A DNA stretch of 64,000 nucleotides, taken from positions 2,822,501-2,886,500 of the forward strand of contig NZ_CP136709.1 in assembly GCF_032926325.1 (NCBI RefSeq). The letters run 5' to 3'. Position numbers and translations under genes: made by a program. Shown one piece after another: positions 54,112 through 63,386 of the stretch (its first letter is position 1; every line of letters begins with the position of its first letter). This DNA is from Aestuariibaculum lutulentum (GTDB lineage Bacteria; Bacteroidota; Bacteroidia; Flavobacteriales; Flavobacteriaceae). Below the pieces are notes generated by a model that saw nothing but the letters and a program-made list of their open reading frames with translations, had not been told where the DNA came from and did not search any database.

Positions 54112-55587
54112 TTATAATGAATATTCTTTTAAACAATTGGTTGTTGTCAAATCTTCAGGATCTGGATAGCTTCGGTTATTATATAATCGATATTCGGCTG
54201 TCACGGTTCCTCCTAAAACTTCTTCGTTTGTTAGATGTAATTGAAACTTTATTTCGAAAAGACCTGTAGCGATTTCTTCATAAGTACCTTCACCTGAAAT
54301 TGCAAATACATGACTGGTATCATTATTTCCTCCAATTGTTATATACTGAGGAATTACAAGTACAGTCCCTTGGGTTTTATTTGTTCCATTCTCAGGAAAA
54401 AATTCTAAAGCTGGGCTAATATTAAATCCTGGCGAATTTGCAGCAGATGTGGATTCATTTGAAAACCATCTTTTTATATTAAATGAGTTAGTTGTAGAGG
54501 TAGCTATGGTGCTGTTAAAACCAATTTTAAATGCATCATGGTAAATATCGTCTGATGTGTCAATAGTACCTAAATCGTCATAAAGAATCGCATTTGCATC
54601 ATTCACATCCACAATTACCGGATAGGTAAACGCGTTAAAACTTGACCACTGACAAATGCCATCATCATTAAAATCATTCCAGGTTTCACCGTAAGTTCTG
54701 TAATACTGGTCTGCAAGATTATAGAAACTAGCCGCCGGATTGGTATTAATATCCCTTTCAGACTTTATAGGTTTAACGATTTGTAAAACAGAATTTCCTG
54801 TGGGCACATAGCCATTATATTCCTGTAAGCTAATAACCGTTTGATAATATACATCATCGTTATTGATAGCTTCATTTAAAGTTATTGTAAATGTTATGCT
54901 ATTTGCATCTTTAGAGGTTCTATTAATTGTATAATCAAAACCATTTAAGAAACTAAAAATTTCCGATTCATCGATATCATCATTAAAATACCCTAAAGGG
55001 AAATTCACTTTTACCTCAATCTCATCAGAAGGGTCTCCCGAAATTTCAATTCTATTGGTATTAAAGGCGTATTGAAATGAGGGTTTGTTGAAATTTACAA
55101 CTAGCTCATCATTCGGTTGTAAACTATTAGGAATACCTATTTGAATATCCGAATTACTTACCTCCGACAAACCAAGTTTTAATTGTGGGATTTGCGAAAA
55201 ATCCCAACGTTTATTAATGGTTACATAAATGGTGTCTACCAATTTTGTTGGTGAAAACCTAAGTGTCTGTTCAGGTTGAATTGTTAAATCTATATCACCA
55301 TCAATAGAAGTGGTAAAAGTTGCCGTTGTGTTTTCGGTAATCTCAGTAGCTGTTAGAGCCACCGGGATTTTTAAGGTTTTTATATCTTCCTTATTAAATT
55401 CTGATACTGCCGAAAGTGACCCATTACTACTAGGGTATTCTAAGGCATTATTATTGGAATCTACCAATAGAAAAAAACGTATAAACTGCTCATCATCACC
55501 ATTTAGCAGTTTACTGGATTCATCGCTACTACAAGCGAATAACAATGAAACACCTAGTATGCTGTATAATATTTTAATAGCCTTCAT
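54112..55587 (-). CDS. Unrecognised lipoprotein in the SusE/SGBP position
   Basis: From ATG 55587 the product has 491 residues with a lipoprotein signal (cysteine 19, LLFAC, followed by SSDESS). An in-frame ATG at 55605 would add six residues; either start overlaps the susD stop at 55574, so translation is coupled. The rest looks like several beta-sandwich domains: a Calx-beta or DUF4843-like first part (about 35-170) and a C-terminal domain (about 280-491) with NLADQYYRTYGETWNDFND and repeated beta strands. I do not recognise a defined family. By position it is probably the surface substrate-binding partner of the SusC/SusD pair. Confidence 0.75.
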   Translation of the reverse strand: MKAIKILYSILGVSLLFACSSDESSKLLNGDDEQFIRFFLLVDSNNNALEYPSSNGSLSAVSEFNKEDIKTLKIPVALTATEITENTTATFTTSIDGDIDLTIQPEQTLRFSPTKLVDTIYVTINKRWDFSQIPQLKLGLSEVSNSDIQIGIPNSLQPNDELVVNFNKPSFQYAFNTNRIEISGDPSDEIEVKVNFPLGYFNDDIDESEIFSFLNGFDYTINRTSKDANSITFTITLNEAINNDDVYYQTVISLQEYNGYVPTGNSVLQIVKPIKSERDINTNPAASFYNLADQYYRTYGETWNDFNDDGICQWSSFNAFTYPVIVDVNDANAILYDDLGTIDTSDDIYHDAFKIGFNSTIATSTTNSFNIKRWFSNESTSAANSPGFNISPALEFFPENGTNKTQGTVLVIPQYITIGGNNDTSHVFAISGEGTYEEIATGLFEIKFQLHLTNEEVLGGTVTAEYRLYNNRSYPDPEDLTTTNCLKEYSL

Positions 55588-57019
55588 TTTGTGTAATATT
55601 TTCATTTAAATCTGTACTTGAAGATGGAATAGGTAAAATGTATTTGTTAGATGGATAGCTTAATCCGCATACTGTACTAATACAACCAAAATTTCGGTTA
55701 ACATCCTTTTTAAAACGAGCCAAATCGAATAGCAAATGCCCTTCGAAGGCCAGTTCTTTACGACGTTCTGTAAAAATATCGTCAAGTAAAGTTGTCGTAT
55801 CTGTTAAAGTTGGAATATTAGCGCGTTCTCTAATAATATTTAAATCTGTTAATGCATCATCCAACAGGTTTTGTCTGGCATTAGCTTCTGATCTAATAAG
55901 GTACATTTCTGAAAGTCTTATAAAGGTTGTACCAGCATTATCCTGAAATTTTTTAGTGAAATAATAAGATTCATCTGTTGTAATGTTATTTACACTAGTT
56001 GGTAAACTTACCTCTAAAAACATATTTTTTCTGATATCTTCGGTATCATAAAGGTTTACTAAATCTCCTGAAGCCACATATCTTCCATAGTTGGTATTAG
56101 AGTTATAGATAAAATGAGCTGAAATACTAGAAGAAACCTGACCTTCGGTTGTTCTTGGCGCAGAGAATTCGAGTATTACTTCATTAACAGGGGTCTCGTC
56201 TGCTTCCCATTCTGTAATGTAATTTTCCTTAGTTGTTAACGAAACTCCAGAGGTTTCTATAACAGCATCAGACATAGAGAAAGCCGTTTCAAAATCGTTC
56301 ATTTGCAAAGCGATACGTGCATACAAAGCTTTGGTAGCATTTGAATTAAAATAAGAATATACCGGACCAGTTAACGACTGGTTTTCTGTATACAAATCAA
56401 GTGCTTCATTTAAATCTGATTTTATGTAATTATAAGTTTCAGACATGGTTAATCTTGACGGAAAGTCTTCTCCAATGGTCAGAGGAGCCGTGTTATAAAC
56501 AATTCCTAAGTGGGACGCATCGCTTGTGAAATTATAATTTTGAGCATAATGAATGCAAATTTGATAATGAGCAAAGGCTCTGGTGGTTAGCAATTCTGCT
56601 TCCAACTCATGGCGCTCATCGTTGGTTAAAAATGTAAAATCTGACAAATAAAACAACAGTATATTTGTCTGATTAATAATATCATAAAATGTGGCATAAT
56701 ATTCTGAGTAATTTGATTCATCTTCTAAATCTGAAAAATTATAACTGTTTTCTATTACCGATGGAATTTCAACAAGATTTGTAACAGTACTTGGTGTAAA
56801 AGTTATGTTACCTCCTTGCACATCTGCATAAATCACATGACGTGAAGACATTATATCTTCAATGTCTTTATAAATTCCATTTAAAGCTGCTAATACACCA
56901 TTTTTATTGGATAGTTGCTCCTCTATTGATATTTGTTCTCCTGGTACCTGATCCAGGAAATCACTACAAGTAAAAAGTGTTGTACTTATAAACAGGATAT
57001 ATATGATTTTCTTTTTCAT
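55574..57019 (-). CDS. SusD-like lipoprotein of the third system
   Basis: The 481-residue lipoprotein has cysteine 18 (TLFTCSD). SusD landmarks include ELLTTRAFAHYQICIHYA, NSNATKALYARIALQMND, IRLSEMYLIRSEANARQN and ERRKELAFEGHLLFDLARF. The C-terminal ILPIPSSSTDLNENITQNEGY is also typical. It is somewhat shorter than the other two SusD proteins here. It starts 2 bp after the susC stop. Confidence 0.92.
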   Translation of the reverse strand: MKKKIIYILFISTTLFTCSDFLDQVPGEQISIEEQLSNKNGVLAALNGIYKDIEDIMSSRHVIYADVQGGNITFTPSTVTNLVEIPSVIENSYNFSDLEDESNYSEYYATFYDIINQTNILLFYLSDFTFLTNDERHELEAELLTTRAFAHYQICIHYAQNYNFTSDASHLGIVYNTAPLTIGEDFPSRLTMSETYNYIKSDLNEALDLYTENQSLTGPVYSYFNSNATKALYARIALQMNDFETAFSMSDAVIETSGVSLTTKENYITEWEADETPVNEVILEFSAPRTTEGQVSSSISAHFIYNSNTNYGRYVASGDLVNLYDTEDIRKNMFLEVSLPTSVNNITTDESYYFTKKFQDNAGTTFIRLSEMYLIRSEANARQNLLDDALTDLNIIRERANIPTLTDTTTLLDDIFTERRKELAFEGHLLFDLARFKKDVNRNFGCISTVCGLSYPSNKYILPIPSSSTDLNENITQNEGY

Positions 57020-57021
57020 AA

Positions 57022-60000
57022 TTAAAATGTTGTATTAATTCCTAAGGTAAATGTTCGCATTTCCGGATAGGTATTTCTAAATTCCGCAACTCCATTTTTA
57101 TTTTTAGGACTTTTATCTTTAAACCAATAATGCAGGTTAGATCCATTAACAAAGAAGCTTAAAGTTTTTAGCGGTAATTTGTAATTGTTTACAGGAAAAT
57201 TGTATGTCAGGTTTACCGATTTTAATTTAATATGAGAAGTGTCGAACAGGTACTTTGTAGAATTTGAGATTATCCTGTTATTGCTTGATATTATTGGGTA
57301 AACTGCCTGATCTCCTTGGTTCTGCCAGGCATCTTCATAAACATTAGCATTTATATTTCTGTTTACTAATATTCTGTAGTTGTCGTAAATATTTCTATCT
57401 ACCAACATATCTGCCCCATAGGTGTATGACATTATAATTCTAAGTGTAAAATTGTTTAGTTTAAAACTGTTATTCAGCCCTCCATAAAAATCAGGTTGTG
57501 AATCCCCAATAGGTACCCAGTCAGTATTATCAAATTGACTTGCAACGGTAGATGAATCGTAAATATTTCCATCAATATCATACAGTTCTCTTCCGGTTGC
57601 CGGATCAATGCCTATAAAATTATATCCCCAAATGGCAGACGTTGGATAACCAATGGTTTGCGATCTTGCAACTTCAGCTGTTGAAAATGCAGAACCTAAA
57701 CCAACTAAATCAGTAATTCTGTTTTTAATTTTTGTAAAATTGAAATTGGTATCCCAAGAGAAATTTTTATTCTTAAACCAATCGGCGTTTAAACTAAACT
57801 CAATACCTTGGTTATACATGCTTGCTCCATTAATTTGAGCACTTGAAAATCCGGATTCGATAATAATATCACGAGATGTGATTTGTTGTTCTATATTATC
57901 TCTAAAGAAATCTGTTGTTATTTTAAATTTCTGAAGGAAGTTAAAATCTAATCCAACATTGAATTTTTTATTGACTTCCCAGCCTAAATTAGGATTTGGT
58001 GCTGACGATAGATTAGCATAATCTAGGCCATTATATCCATTATTTTGTCTGGTGTATAGCCCTAAAGCTCTATAAGAACCAATACGAGAATTTCCTGTTC
58101 TACCATAACTTGTTCTAAGGCGAAGAAAATCTACAAACTTACTTTTCTTAAGAAAACCTTCGTTACTTATATTCCAACTGGCTCCTAAACCTCCGTTTAA
58201 TGCGGTATCGTTATCATCACCAAAAGCTGAACTTTGATCTACTCTGAAATTGGCTAAAAAGAAATACTTTTTCGCATAATTATAGTTTACCTGAGCAAAT
58301 CCCGATCGTCCAGCATATTCTGTATAATCGATCTCATAATCTTGTTGTTCGGCAGTAATAATAGGTTGAGGAGAATCGTAGATGGTAAATCCACGGCCTA
58401 TTTCATATGAAAAATCAACTTTTTCACTTCTTGCTTCTATACCTAATAAAGCATCAAAATTATGTTTTTCTGCAAATTGTGTATTATAAGCTAGGGATGC
58501 ATTCCAGTTCCATTTTCTTGTATCACGAGCTCTAATCATTCGTCGTCCCTTAGAACCATCATTAAAATTACCAGAACCGTTTAAACCCGAAAAGAATTTA
58601 TCTTCATCTTTATTTGAAGCATCAATACCAAAGAGCGTAGATAACTTTAAATTATGAAGAACATCGTAATCTAGTTTTAAACTTCCTAAAAGTGCAAATG
58701 TTTTAGAATCCGAAATATTTTGTTTAGATACGGCTACAGGATTTCCGTAGGTTTCGAAATAGGTATATTCTCCGTTTACATCATAAGGCGATAATGTAGG
58801 AGGTAATGCGTACGCATAAAGTGTATTCGGGTTTTCTTTATTGGTTAACGAAGGTGATAAACGTAAACTTAAACCAAATTTATCTTTTTTATAATCTGCC
58901 GAAAACGACGTATTTAATTTTTTATAACTGTTTTCCTTCTGCGTTTCATTTGTATGTTGGTAACCTACATTAGCTCTGTAATTCCAATTACCTTTACCGC
59001 CGGAAACACCGAAATTTAATCGGCTAAAAATGCCTGTAGTATTTAATAAATCGAACCAATCAGTATTTACACCATTCCACGGTTGTACACTTCCAGAATT
59101 TCCACTATTGGTATAATAGGAATTTAACACCGTTTGATATTCTTCTCCACTTAAATATTTAAGGCCATTAAATGCAGTATTAATACCTGTTTGAGCCGAA
59201 GCTGTATATCTTAGCTTTCCTTTTTCACCTGATTTTGTGGTGATAATAATAACTCCATTAGCTGCATCAGCACCGTATAAACCAACAGCAGCAGCATCTT
59301 TTAAAATATTAAAACTTTCAATGTCTTCAATACCTACGCGAGCTAAAGGATTTAATATGTTCTCTGAAAGAATGCCGTCACCTAAATCAAAAAAACTATT
59401 TCCATCAATCCCAGTTTCTTCCGACAGGATAATACCATCTACTATTATTAACGGTTGTGTAGAGGTTCCTACCGCATTACTATTAAGTGGTGTTAAAGAG
59501 CCTTGGCCACGAATATCAATTTTTGCGGCTTCACCTAATTGCGGGTTTACTTCAACTAATACTCCGGCAACCTGACCTTCTAATAATTCATCAAAAGTTA
59601 CAGCAGGCTGTTCTTTAGAAATATTGTCCGGATCGACGGTAGAAATGCTTCCGACAACTTCTTCTTTAAGTTTTTTGGTTCCGTAAGAAGACGTAATAAC
59701 AACTTCTGTTAATTCACTAATATCTTCTTCCAAATAAAATGTAAATTCAGAAGCACTCCCAATGGTTTTAGTCTGAGATTTCATTCCCAGATATGAAGCT
59801 TCCAGTTCTACATTATTGATATTTTCCCCTTTAATGGTGTAAATAAAGTTGCCGTCGATATCTGTCATGGCACCAATGCTTTTTCCTTTAATTACAACCA
59901 TAGCGCCACTAAGGGGAAATTGATCAGCAGCGCTCAGGACCTTTCCCTTAATTAAACGGCTATTAGTGGTTTCTTTTTCCTTTTTATCGGTTAATAATAT

Positions 60001-60300
60001 CTGGCTACTAATTAAAGCATAAGCAATATCAGAATCTTTTAACAGTGAGTTTAAAGCATCTTCCAATTTTGAATCTGTAACATTTAAAGTGAAGCGTTTT
60101 GTAACATCTACTTTATTAGAATTATAGATAATACGATACCCTGTTTGTTGTTCTATAGATTTTATAATGGTACTCAAAGGGGTATTTGTAGCCTTTATAT
60201 TTACGGTTTTATTTTGTGCAAAACCAACTGTAGTGACAAGCAAAAAAAACAAAACACAGAGTGTCCTTTTAAGTTTAGCATTTTTTTTGTAGTTAATCAT
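57022..60300 (-). CDS. SusC-like TonB-dependent transducer of the third system
   Basis: The 1092-residue protein has a signal peptide (VGFAQ, cleavage near 29), an STN domain (about 35-105), a carboxypeptidase-regulatory-like domain (about 116-190), a diverged SusC motif (VVITSSYG at 200-207 in place of VVVIGYG), a plug and a beta-barrel ending in TLGINTTF. The STN domain should signal to the FecR protein encoded upstream. No glycan enzyme is linked, so the imported ligand need not be a sugar. Confidence 0.93.
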   Translation of the reverse strand: MINYKKNAKLKRTLCVLFFLLVTTVGFAQNKTVNIKATNTPLSTIIKSIEQQTGYRIIYNSNKVDVTKRFTLNVTDSKLEDALNSLLKDSDIAYALISSQILLTDKKEKETTNSRLIKGKVLSAADQFPLSGAMVVIKGKSIGAMTDIDGNFIYTIKGENINNVELEASYLGMKSQTKTIGSASEFTFYLEEDISELTEVVITSSYGTKKLKEEVVGSISTVDPDNISKEQPAVTFDELLEGQVAGVLVEVNPQLGEAAKIDIRGQGSLTPLNSNAVGTSTQPLIIVDGIILSEETGIDGNSFFDLGDGILSENILNPLARVGIEDIESFNILKDAAAVGLYGADAANGVIIITTKSGEKGKLRYTASAQTGINTAFNGLKYLSGEEYQTVLNSYYTNSGNSGSVQPWNGVNTDWFDLLNTTGIFSRLNFGVSGGKGNWNYRANVGYQHTNETQKENSYKKLNTSFSADYKKDKFGLSLRLSPSLTNKENPNTLYAYALPPTLSPYDVNGEYTYFETYGNPVAVSKQNISDSKTFALLGSLKLDYDVLHNLKLSTLFGIDASNKDEDKFFSGLNGSGNFNDGSKGRRMIRARDTRKWNWNASLAYNTQFAEKHNFDALLGIEARSEKVDFSYEIGRGFTIYDSPQPIITAEQQDYEIDYTEYAGRSGFAQVNYNYAKKYFFLANFRVDQSSAFGDDNDTALNGGLGASWNISNEGFLKKSKFVDFLRLRTSYGRTGNSRIGSYRALGLYTRQNNGYNGLDYANLSSAPNPNLGWEVNKKFNVGLDFNFLQKFKITTDFFRDNIEQQITSRDIIIESGFSSAQINGASMYNQGIEFSLNADWFKNKNFSWDTNFNFTKIKNRITDLVGLGSAFSTAEVARSQTIGYPTSAIWGYNFIGIDPATGRELYDIDGNIYDSSTVASQFDNTDWVPIGDSQPDFYGGLNNSFKLNNFTLRIIMSYTYGADMLVDRNIYDNYRILVNRNINANVYEDAWQNQGDQAVYPIISSNNRIISNSTKYLFDTSHIKLKSVNLTYNFPVNNYKLPLKTLSFFVNGSNLHYWFKDKSPKNKNGVAEFRNTYPEMRTFTLGINTTF

Positions 60301-60318
60301 TGTTGAGAGGTTAGAGTT

Positions 60319-61419
60319 TTAGTCGTTAATTATTATGATATTATTTTTAATTGAATATTCGAAAGGTGTATCTATTTGTAATAGTTTAAATAAAGTATCA
60401 ATATCAGATTCATCAATTCTAATAGATCCAGAAAACTCTTGATTTGCAAGTGTTTTATTATCGTTAATTATCGCCACATTATATGCTCGCTCTAATTTTT
60501 TACATAAGGCGCTAAACGGCATATCCTTAAAAAGGATTTCTCCATTTACCCAGGCTATATGATCGGTAGTATTGACATCTTTAATATGGAATGTGTTTTG
60601 TTTTTCTAACCAAACAGCTTGTTGATTGGGCTCTAGAATAGAATATTTTGAAGCATCGCTTACAGCTGAAATTTTAACAGATCCTTCTAAAAGTTCACTA
60701 TGTGAATTGGTATCGTTTGGATAAGAACTCACATTGAATTTTGTTCCTAGAACCTGAATGTTAACCTTATCGGAATGTACAATAAACGGACTTTGTTCAT
60801 TTTTTGTTACTTCAAAAAAAGCTTCACCTGTTAAAAACACATCTCGGTTTGCCGAGGCTATAAAGTTTTCTGGAAACCTAAAGGTTGTTCCTGCATTTAA
60901 ATGCACAACGGTACTATCTGAAAGAACCACCTTAAATCGTTTTCCGTAAGGAATCTTAATGGTATTATACTTTAACTCTTCACTCTTTACATTAGCATTA
61001 AAAATAATTTCATGATCTGTTTGTTTTCCTATAACAATACCGTCTTTATTTATTAATACATTCTCTTTGTTGTCATTAATATGTTTAACAACGCCATTAC
61101 TTAATTCTAAAATAACATCGTTATTATTATCGGTTGTGGTGTTATTATAGATTGCACGTCCAATCCCCAAAGCAATCACCAAAATAGCTGCATACTTCCA
61201 GTAAGTGAAAACTTTGCGCTTTTTCTTTAAAGTTTGTTCTTTTAATATTCCAACCGTTTCTAAATTTGAAGCTTTCGGAGATTCTGTAAGGGCCCAGGCT
61301 GTTTTCAATGCTATAAACTGCTTTTTGTTTTCATTAGAAGAATCTATCCAGTCGAATAGCTCTGCTATTTCTTCTTCAGAAGCTTTATTGTCCAAATATT
61401 TATAAATCAGTTTAGTCAT
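60319..61419 (-). CDS. FecR-type anti-sigma factor of the third system
   Basis: The 366-residue protein has an N-terminal anti-sigma domain (about 1-68), one membrane helix (about 74-92), the FecR domain (about 150-250, IPYGKRFKVVLSDSTVVHLNAGT) and a DUF4974-type C-terminal domain. It is 18 bp upstream of the STN-bearing SusC gene and overlaps the preceding DoxX-like gene by 8 bp. It should restrain the sigma factor encoded at 61941. Confidence 0.92.
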   Translation of the reverse strand: MTKLIYKYLDNKASEEEIAELFDWIDSSNENKKQFIALKTAWALTESPKASNLETVGILKEQTLKKKRKVFTYWKYAAILVIALGIGRAIYNNTTTDNNNDVILELSNGVVKHINDNKENVLINKDGIVIGKQTDHEIIFNANVKSEELKYNTIKIPYGKRFKVVLSDSTVVHLNAGTTFRFPENFIASANRDVFLTGEAFFEVTKNEQSPFIVHSDKVNIQVLGTKFNVSSYPNDTNSHSELLEGSVKISAVSDASKYSILEPNQQAVWLEKQNTFHIKDVNTTDHIAWVNGEILFKDMPFSALCKKLERAYNVAIINDNKTLANQEFSGSIRIDESDIDTLFKLLQIDTPFEYSIKNNIIIIND

Positions 61420-61849
61420 TACTTGTGGTGTTTTGGGTTAATAAGCTTATTAATACACTTAAAATGATGATGTTTTTAATAATATATTGCCCTAATAAGG
61501 TGAATGAAAATGGGCTTTTATTAAACGATAGTTCCGGAAAAATAAAAAACGTTGAAAATGTTAACGTTAGATGAATGAGCGCTAAAATAGTTGCCGATTT
61601 TCGTTGATAATTAAGAATAAACATCAACCCAATGGCTGTTTCCCAAATCGCTAAAAGCAAATAGGAAATGTTTGAAGGTAATAGGTCGCTTATTAAAACA
61701 TTAATCGTTTTTTTAGCAATATCTTCGGCAGGACTGTAATCTGGAAAAAATTTTAATATTCCAAAGAAGAAAAAAATCAATCCAATAGACAGTGTAATTA
61801 AACGCTGACTTGTAGACTCTCTAGATATTAAAATCTGAGTTTTTTTCAT
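61412..61849 (-). CDS. DoxX-like four-helix membrane protein
   Basis: The 145-residue protein has four hydrophobic segments (about 18-33, 58-78, 84-102 and 115-138) and the DoxX-type pattern FFFFGILKFFPDYSPAE ... LLAIWETAIGLMFIL. DoxX relatives are inner-membrane proteins linked to redox or sulfur metabolism; function here is unknown. It is placed between the sigma factor and the fecR gene, with its stop overlapping the fecR start by 8 bp, so it is surely translated with it. This is an unusual insertion in the standard sigma/FecR pair. Confidence 0.78.
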   Translation of the reverse strand: MKKTQILISRESTSQRLITLSIGLIFFFFGILKFFPDYSPAEDIAKKTINVLISDLLPSNISYLLLAIWETAIGLMFILNYQRKSATILALIHLTLTFSTFFIFPELSFNKSPFSFTLLGQYIIKNIIILSVLISLLTQNTTSND

Positions 61850-61940
61850 ATTATAGAGGTTAGTAGTTGCTTGTTAAACAGAAAAAATTCTCTGCTCTAT
61901 AAGTTTGTACCCCTATGTCTTAAAAAACCCTATGCTTTTT

Positions 61941-62549
61941 TTAATTTTTTTTAGTCGAGAGAATAATTGATATTAAAATAGTTGGGAAATAAGGTGCCAA
62001 TTGATCCCTTAAAGCCTTTAAAGCCTTGGTTATGTGAGATTCGACGGTTTTTAAACTAATCTCCAATTCATCGGCAATTTCCTGATTTTTTTTGTTATCG
62101 AATCGCTTCTTTAAAAAAATTGCTTTGGTTTTTTCCGGAAGGTTTTCAATAGATTTATATATAATTTGTTCTAATTCAGAGAAGTCCATAGAATCAAAAT
62201 TTAACGAGTCTAATACCTCCTGATTTAAAAGCTCTTCCCTTTTGTTTAACGTCTCGTTTTTATATTTTTCTTTAACCTTTTTACTTCTTATCAAATTCAA
62301 ACATTTAGATTTTGTGTAGGTGTAAAGAAAGGATTTAATACCTGTTGGAAGGTCTATTTTGTTTTTATTAGACCATAAATTTATGAAGGCTTCCTGAGCG
62401 ATATTTTTAGCCTCTTCTTCATCATAAATAAACTGTACACCAAAGCCAACGATACTATTGTAGTATTTATGAAAGAAATACTCAAAAGCAACTTCGTTAC
62501 CTCTTTTGAAGGCTTCAAACTGTAATTGCTCGTTTGGTTGTGTGTTCAT
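61941..62549 (-). CDS. ECF sigma factor (FecI-like) of the third system
   Basis: The 202-residue protein has region 2 (about 22-90, YDEEEAKNIAQEAFINLWSNK) and region 4 (about 128-185, LPEKTKAIFLKKRFDNKKNQEIADELEISLKTVESHI in family form). It should direct transcription of the SusC/SusD operon downstream on the minus strand. It has a normal ATG start, unlike the sigma gene of the xyloglucan locus. A 91-bp gap separates it from the DoxX-like gene. Confidence 0.92.
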   Translation of the reverse strand: MNTQPNEQLQFEAFKRGNEVAFEYFFHKYYNSIVGFGVQFIYDEEEAKNIAQEAFINLWSNKNKIDLPTGIKSFLYTYTKSKCLNLIRSKKVKEKYKNETLNKREELLNQEVLDSLNFDSMDFSELEQIIYKSIENLPEKTKAIFLKKRFDNKKNQEIADELEISLKTVESHITKALKALRDQLAPYFPTILISIILSTKKN

Positions 62550-62870
62550 TTGTTTAAAATTGTCTTTGTGGGAAACTTAACTTAACATCTAATTTTGAGT
62601 AGAAAACAAGCTAAAATGCGACTAAAATTACATTTTTTATGTTAATACAAAATTTTTATTAGATAATTTATAACCACGCAAAACAAAAAGAAGATTAAAA
62701 ACTTAAATTAATTTGGATTGACCCTAAATAATATTTCGCCTGATTTTCTCTATCTGAGCTTGCAATAAAAAACAGGACAAATAGCTGAATAACCAACTTT
62801 GTTAGTTCCTAGTGTTTTTTATTTTTTGTATCTTGAATTAATAGATATAGTTAGAATTATGATAAGGATA
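62550..62870. other. AT-rich divergent intergenic region
   Basis: This stretch separates the minus-strand sigma factor from a plus-strand lipoprotein gene. No full match to the TTTG ... TAnnTTTG promoter was found on either strand, and no hairpin, RNA gene or small ORF is supported. Confidence 0.5.
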
Positions 62871-63260
62871 ATGAAAACATATAAAGAGCAAAGCAAATCG
62901 ATTAAATTGCTTTTTTTCGCCTTTATCATGCTACTTCAGGGGTGCTCTGTTTATAGATCAAATCCAACAACAATAGAGCATGTCATTAGGAATGAATCTG
63001 AAGTAAAGATGGTATTTAAAAATAATAAAACTGAAAAATTTAAGAAAATTATTATTGAAGAAGGTAACTATTATGGTGTAACGATAATCAACGGCGAAAC
63101 AATTAAACATCCCTTGGACCAAAACGAAATTTTGGTAGTGAAAGAGAAAAATAAATCATTATCAACTATTCTTGGTATAGGAATTCCGGTGGTTGTTTTA
63201 GGTACTATTTTTGTGCTGGTCGGAGAGAATAACTCATATGACTTCTTTTTTCAGATGTAG
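62871..63260 (+). CDS. Small hypothetical lipoprotein
   Basis: From ATG 62871 (preceded by AAGGA) the product has 129 residues; an ATG at 62859 is an alternative and an upstream TTG is unlikely. It has a lipoprotein signal with cysteine 25 (LLQGC), a charged beta-rich middle (KTEKFKKIIIEEGNYYGVTI) and a hydrophobic helix near the C-terminus (about 96-115). I do not recognise a family. It is divergent from the sigma gene and not clearly part of the third system. Confidence 0.68.
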   Translation: MKTYKEQSKSIKLLFFAFIMLLQGCSVYRSNPTTIEHVIRNESEVKMVFKNNKTEKFKKIIIEEGNYYGVTIINGETIKHPLDQNEILVVKEKNKSLSTILGIGIPVVVLGTIFVLVGENNSYDFFFQM

Positions 63261-63324
63261 TAATATTTGTCTGTTTTTTTGTTACAATTTCATTACTTAC
63301 CTTTTTATTTTCCCTCCCCCTTAA

Positions 63325-63357
63325 TTTGTATAATACCATTTTTGAATAGTATATTTT
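63325..63357 (+). promoter_or_regulatory. Promoter before the SRAP gene
   Basis: TTTG at 63325-63328 and TATATTTT at 63350-63357 (one mismatch to TAnnTTTG) are separated by 21 bp, and the gene starts 30 bp further on. Confidence 0.5.
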
Positions 63358-63386
63358 TCGTAAATTCATGTAATAATTAATTACTC

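Noticed and set aside
51501..60300. Third SusC/SusD system as a glycan utilisation locus
   Set aside because: No glycoside hydrolase, polysaccharide lyase, sulfatase or sugar kinase is encoded next to it; assigning a glycan would be guesswork.
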